The position numbers were made by a program, and so were the translations under genes. A DNA stretch of 64,000 nt. Source: Hallella bergensis DSM 17361. GTDB taxonomy: Bacteria; Bacteroidota; Bacteroidia; Bacteroidales; Bacteroidaceae. Below the pieces are notes generated by a model that made no database searches, was not told the origin of the DNA, and saw only the letters and a list, made by a program, of their open reading frames with translations. Positions within the stretch are counted from its first letter, which is position 1. The number at the start of each line of letters is the position of its first letter. Below, piece after piece: positions 58,932-64,000 of the stretch. The stretch lies in assembly GCF_000160535.1 (NCBI RefSeq), contig NZ_GG704784.1, positions 105,039 to 169,038 of the forward strand. The letters run 5' to 3'.

Positions 58932-61376
58932 TCAGAATGCCTTCGGCTCTACCCGATAACTCTTCCCCGCCTTGGTCTGAATGTCGTATTCGTAGACCTT
59001 GGCCGGAGCTACAGCGCCGTGCAGGTTGGCTTGATCATATTCCACATTCTTGATTTCGGCCCCGGCCATCAAGGGGTTGGGACATGGACCGACGGCCGGG
59101 TGCAGGCTCTTGCCCTGCAAGGGAACCGACGAGCGCAGCCTCAGCACGCCGCCCAACTTCGACAACACCTTGGCCTCGGTAAGTCGACCGTCTTTCCACG
59201 ACATACTCACCTCGAATCCTCCACGGGCACAAAGTCCGCGGACATGACCCGAAGCCCATGCGTCGGGCAATGCCGGCAGGAGGTGCAACGCACCGTCGTG
59301 ACTCTGCATGAGCATCTCCACGATACCGGCCGTACAACCGAAATTGCCATCGATTTGGAACGGCGGGTGGGCATCAAACAGGTTGGGGTACATCCGTCCG
59401 TTGGGGTATTGCCGGGTCACGCCGTCGTGGGGCAATATCCGCAGCAGGTTGGAGAGTATCTTGAACGCATGGTTGCCGTCGTGCATTCTGGCCCAGAAAT
59501 TCATCTTCCAGGCCAAACTCCAGCCGGTGGCCATGTCTCCTCGCTGCAACAACGTATTGCGGGCAGCCCCGAAAAGCTCTGGGTTGGTGTAAGGAGAAAT
59601 CTGATTGGAGGGGTATAGCCCATATAGATGGGAGATGTGTCGGTGCTCATCTTTGGGGTCGTCGGCATCTTCCTGCCACTCCTGCAATTGTCCATGCCGA
59701 CCAATTTTCATCGGTGGAAGGGCGGCAATGGCCTTGCGAAGGCTGTCGGCATACGCTCGGTTGCCGTTGAGTATCTCCGTGGCTTGCAGACAGTTGGACA
59801 GCACATCGAAGGCAATCTGGTTGTCCATCGTGCAGCCAGCTCCCACCGGCGACTTGCCATGGGGGCCATGCTCGGGCGACACCGAGGGCACCACGACGAG
59901 ATAGCCCGTGCGCGGATCGGTCTGCATATAGTCCAAATAGAAATCGGCCGCACCCTTCAGCACCGAATACCACAACCTCAGGAACACCCTGTCGCCGGTG
60001 TAGAGATAGTGCTGCCAAAGATGGGTGGAGAGCCATCCGCCGCCATTGGGAAACATGCCCCAATAGGCTCCGTCCACGGGACCGGCTATGCGCCACAAGT
60101 CGGTGTTGTGATGAGCCACCCAACCTCTGCAGCCATACATCTGCCGTGCGGTCTTCTCACCCGTCAGACTGAGGTCTCCGATCAAGGAGAACAACGGCTT
60201 CACGGCCTCCCGGAGGTTGCAGGTCTCGGCAGGCCAATAGTTCATCTCTGTGTTGATATTAATGGTATACTTGCTGTCCCACGGCGCATTTCTTTCGCCG
60301 TTCCATATTCCCTGCAAGTTGGCAGGCTGTCCGCCGGGTTGCGACGAGGAGATGAGCAGATAGCGACCGTAGTTGAAGATCAGTGCCACCATGCCCATAT
60401 CCTGGCTCCCCGCAAATTGTCTCAGCCGCTCATCGGTGGGCAACTGCGCATGGGGTGACGGCGAGGCGCCGTTCAGGGTGAGGCTCACCCGGTCGTACTG
60501 ACAGCGGTAGGCTCGCACGTGACGCTTCAGCAGCCTGTCGAACGACTGCCCGCTTACACCCGCCATCAGCCGGTTGACCACAGCCTTCTCGTCGCCACTG
60601 ACATCCTTGAAATTCACGAAATTGGTGGCCGCGGCCATGTAAATTTCCGTATTTGAGGCTCGCTCCACACGCAGGCTGTCGCCCGTGGGCACCACCTTGC
60701 CATTACCTTTCACCACGATCCGATAGTGCGCACGCAGCCTTCCGGCCACTCCCTCCTGACTGTCTCCATAGACCGTGCCCTCGAGCGCGTTGCCGTGGGT
60801 CTGCGCCTCGGATTGAAAGAGGCTGTGGACAGAGATGGTAAAAGAGGTTCGCCGCGATGATTTGATGCGCATGCCTATCACCCGATCCGGCAAGGATGCA
60901 AACGATACACGCTGGATTTTCACTCCACCGATGGTGTAGCTCACCTCGTGCAGTGCCTTCTCAAGGTTCAGGCTGCGGCTGTACTGCCCCACTTCGCCAT
61001 GTTCCTCAAACCGTATCCTCACGTCGCCCAAGGGCAGGAAGCGCATGCCGTGCGGCCCTTTCACCACGTGTTGGTCGATGAGTTTTTGGGCTTCGTTTTC
61101 CTTTCCCTCAAAGATTTTCTGTCTGATTTCCGGCAGATAGGACAAGGATTCCGTGGAATTGTTGTCATGGGGACCGCCCGACCAAAACGTTGTCTCGTTC
61201 AGCGCCAGAGTCTCTTGCCGTGTCCCACCATAGACCATGGCACCCAAAAAGCCGTTGCCGATGGGCAGAGCCTCCACCCATTTAGATGCAGGCTGATGAT
61301 ACCAAAGCCGTTGCTGAGCACTCCCCGTGAGGGTGCCCAGCAAGATAAGTCCGGCAAGAAAGACTTGCTTCAACAT
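58932..61376 (-). CDS. Glycoside hydrolase family 95 (alpha-L-fucosidase/alpha-L-galactosidase)
   Basis: 814 residues from [20 protein letters not shown] (signal peptide). GH95 blocks: [20 protein letters not shown] at the N-terminus, [16 protein letters not shown] (catalytic Asn pair, about 375), [11 protein letters not shown] (acid Glu, about 499) and [12 protein letters not shown] (Asp, about 674). Family members remove alpha-1,2-L-fucose or alpha-L-galactose from plant glycans. Given the esterase neighbour, L-galactose from complex xylan is a good candidate substrate. Confidence 0.93.
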   Translation of the reverse strand: MLKQVFLAGLILLGTLTGSAQQRLWYHQPASKWVEALPIGNGFLGAMVYGGTRQETLALNETTFWSGGPHDNNSTESLSYLPEIRQKIFEGKENEAQKLIDQHVVKGPHGMRFLPLGDVRIRFEEHGEVGQYSRSLNLEKALHEVSYTIGGVKIQRVSFASLPDRVIGMRIKSSRRTSFTISVHSLFQSEAQTHGNALEGTVYGDSQEGVAGRLRAHYRIVVKGNGKVVPTGDSLRVERASNTEIYMAAATNFVNFKDVSGDEKAVVNRLMAGVSGQSFDRLLKRHVRAYRCQYDRVSLTLNGASPSPHAQLPTDERLRQFAGSQDMGMVALIFNYGRYLLISSSQPGGQPANLQGIWNGERNAPWDSKYTININTEMNYWPAETCNLREAVKPLFSLIGDLSLTGEKTARQMYGCRGWVAHHNTDLWRIAGPVDGAYWGMFPNGGGWLSTHLWQHYLYTGDRVFLRLWYSVLKGAADFYLDYMQTDPRTGYLVVVPSVSPEHGPHGKSPVGAGCTMDNQIAFDVLSNCLQATEILNGNRAYADSLRKAIAALPPMKIGRHGQLQEWQEDADDPKDEHRHISHLYGLYPSNQISPYTNPELFGAARNTLLQRGDMATGWSLAWKMNFWARMHDGNHAFKILSNLLRILPHDGVTRQYPNGRMYPNLFDAHPPFQIDGNFGCTAGIVEMLMQSHDGALHLLPALPDAWASGHVRGLCARGGFEVSMSWKDGRLTEAKVLSKLGGVLRLRSSVPLQGKSLHPAVGPCPNPLMAGAEIKNVEYDQANLHGAVAPAKVYEYDIQTKAGKSYRVEPKAF

Positions 61377-61385
61377 AAACACAAC

Positions 61386-63338
<1,953 letters not shown>

Positions 63339-63358
63339 TCATTGTTAGATTTCTATCG

Positions 63359-63366
63359 CAAAGATA
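63359..63366 (-). promoter_or_regulatory. -7 element for the glycan operon
   Basis: TATCTTTG on the reverse strand, 26 nt before ATG 63332. Confidence 0.6.
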
Positions 63367-63507
63367 GCCTTTTTGGACCTAAACACACCCCCCATTTGTT
63401 TCATAATCGTGTGACAATGTAACATTGACGTGAAATGACCCGTAAAAGTGCATTTTATCTTTTGATGAGCCAATGGCTCCGCCTGTAAAATTATATGACG
63501 GTTTTTT

Positions 63508-63842
63508 GATGTTTTTTCCCGGAGCATCCAGAGAAAAATACGCCATGTTTCTGTACGAGAAACAAGGTCGGAGCTACTAAAAAATGACGCGACGCTGCGA
63601 TTAGAACCTTGTGGCTGTGCGATTCGGGTTCAATGGCCGTGCGACGGAGCCTCAACCGCGAGGCGGATGGGCTTGAACCGCACCGCGATTCGATAGTCAA
63701 CCGCGGATGAGCAAACTGGTTGGATTTGGGGTTTTGAGGTAATTAGCTGGTAATTAGGGAACTACGAATTTCACATATTTCGCGGATTTCTGACACAAGG
63801 GGTGTCGAATTTTAAATTCGCGAAACCTGAAGGGGTGTTTGT
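63508..63842 (+). repeat. Dispersed intergenic element, copy 5 (box end to the right)
   Basis: 335 bp, aligning with the inverse of 51238-51581: GCCATGTTTCTG at the left, ~22-bp units (GTGCGATTCGGGTTCAATGG, GTGCGACGGAGCCTCAACCG), then GGTAATTAGGGAACTACGAA and the box at 63811-63831. The rest of 63367-64000 shows no gene. Confidence 0.85.
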
Positions 63843-64000
63843 AAAACTAATTGACAGGACTTGATTGCAAGTCCTAAATACGCGTCCTGCTATACATCGG
63901 GATTTCAACTAATTTCCCTAAGGTCGTCAAATGGAATCAGGAAACTACAGACTCACTCCTTTTGGGGGATTATTTTCAATCATGGAGCAATTTGACTCCA

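Noticed and set aside
63345..63527. 60-codon minus-strand ORF upstream of the esterase
   Set aside because: Covers the promoter region of the glycan operon; no family resemblance.

Overview
This 64 kb window comes from a member of the Bacteroidota, most probably Prevotellaceae. The evidence is the recurrent promoter -7 element TAnnTTTG (usually TATCTTTG) without Shine-Dalgarno sites, a Bacteroidetes-type serine palmitoyltransferase, SprA and PorT-like parts of the type IX secretion system (T9SS), a T9SS-type C-terminal domain protein, yeast-like GT3 glycogen synthase, and a CE6-CE1/GH95/GH97/GH43 plant-glycan cluster. The high G+C at third codon positions produces many long antisense ORFs, which were discarded. 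No rRNA, tRNA or CRISPR array was found.

Layout. 1-7 kb: uvrA (running off the left edge), a T9SS-type secreted protein, a small possible DNA-binding protein, and a sigma factor translationally coupled to an inner-membrane-anchored beta-barrel protein. 6.8-9.5 kb: a lipid kinase divergent from serine palmitoyltransferase (sphingolipid branch), then a 65-residue His7 membrane protein. 9.7-13.5 kb: a secreted protein and its dead paralogue, separated by a GlsB-like gene, a deleted ISL3 element and a serpin lipoprotein. 13.6-20.4 kb: glycogen synthase, glucan phosphorylase, a rhodanese lipoprotein, mscL and gapA. 20.4-22.8 kb: a decay zone with an IS4-type remnant that truncates a DUF4365 gene, a 91-bp inverted-repeat insertion and an HU-like pseudogene. 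22.6-31.4 kb: a six-gene operon, tetR-ABC-ABC-MMPL-LolA-like-beta-barrel, with a leader carrying a terminator hairpin; beside it lies a 5'-truncated tyrosine recombinase. 33.6-38.7 kb: miaA, a second lipid kinase, nrdG and nrdD. 39-42.6 kb: a TonB-receptor remnant, a fucosyltransferase-like gene, a lipoprotein and a glutathione peroxidase. 42.7-55.4 kb: sprA, ruvA, a LysM protein, a PorT-like protein and a POT transporter. 55.5-63.3 kb: a four-gene operon for debranching acetylated plant xylan-like glycans.

The most unusual structures are non-coding. (1) A dispersed intergenic element of roughly 200-390 bp is present in five copies. It contains degenerate ~22-bp-phased units and ends in a conserved CGCGAA box. 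In the four copies whose neighbour is visible, the box end faces the start of a gene transcribed away from it. (2) A 404-bp structure (41-bp inverted repeat, 147 bp, palindrome, 147 bp, 41-bp inverted repeat) supplies the annotated start and N-terminus of nrdG. (3) Repeat DNA also appears to have been captured into the C-terminus of the fucosyltransferase and perhaps the N-terminus of UvrA. (4) The tetR-ABC-MMPL-LolA-beta-barrel operon encodes parts for every envelope layer and is a candidate trans-envelope lipid or amphiphile exporter.
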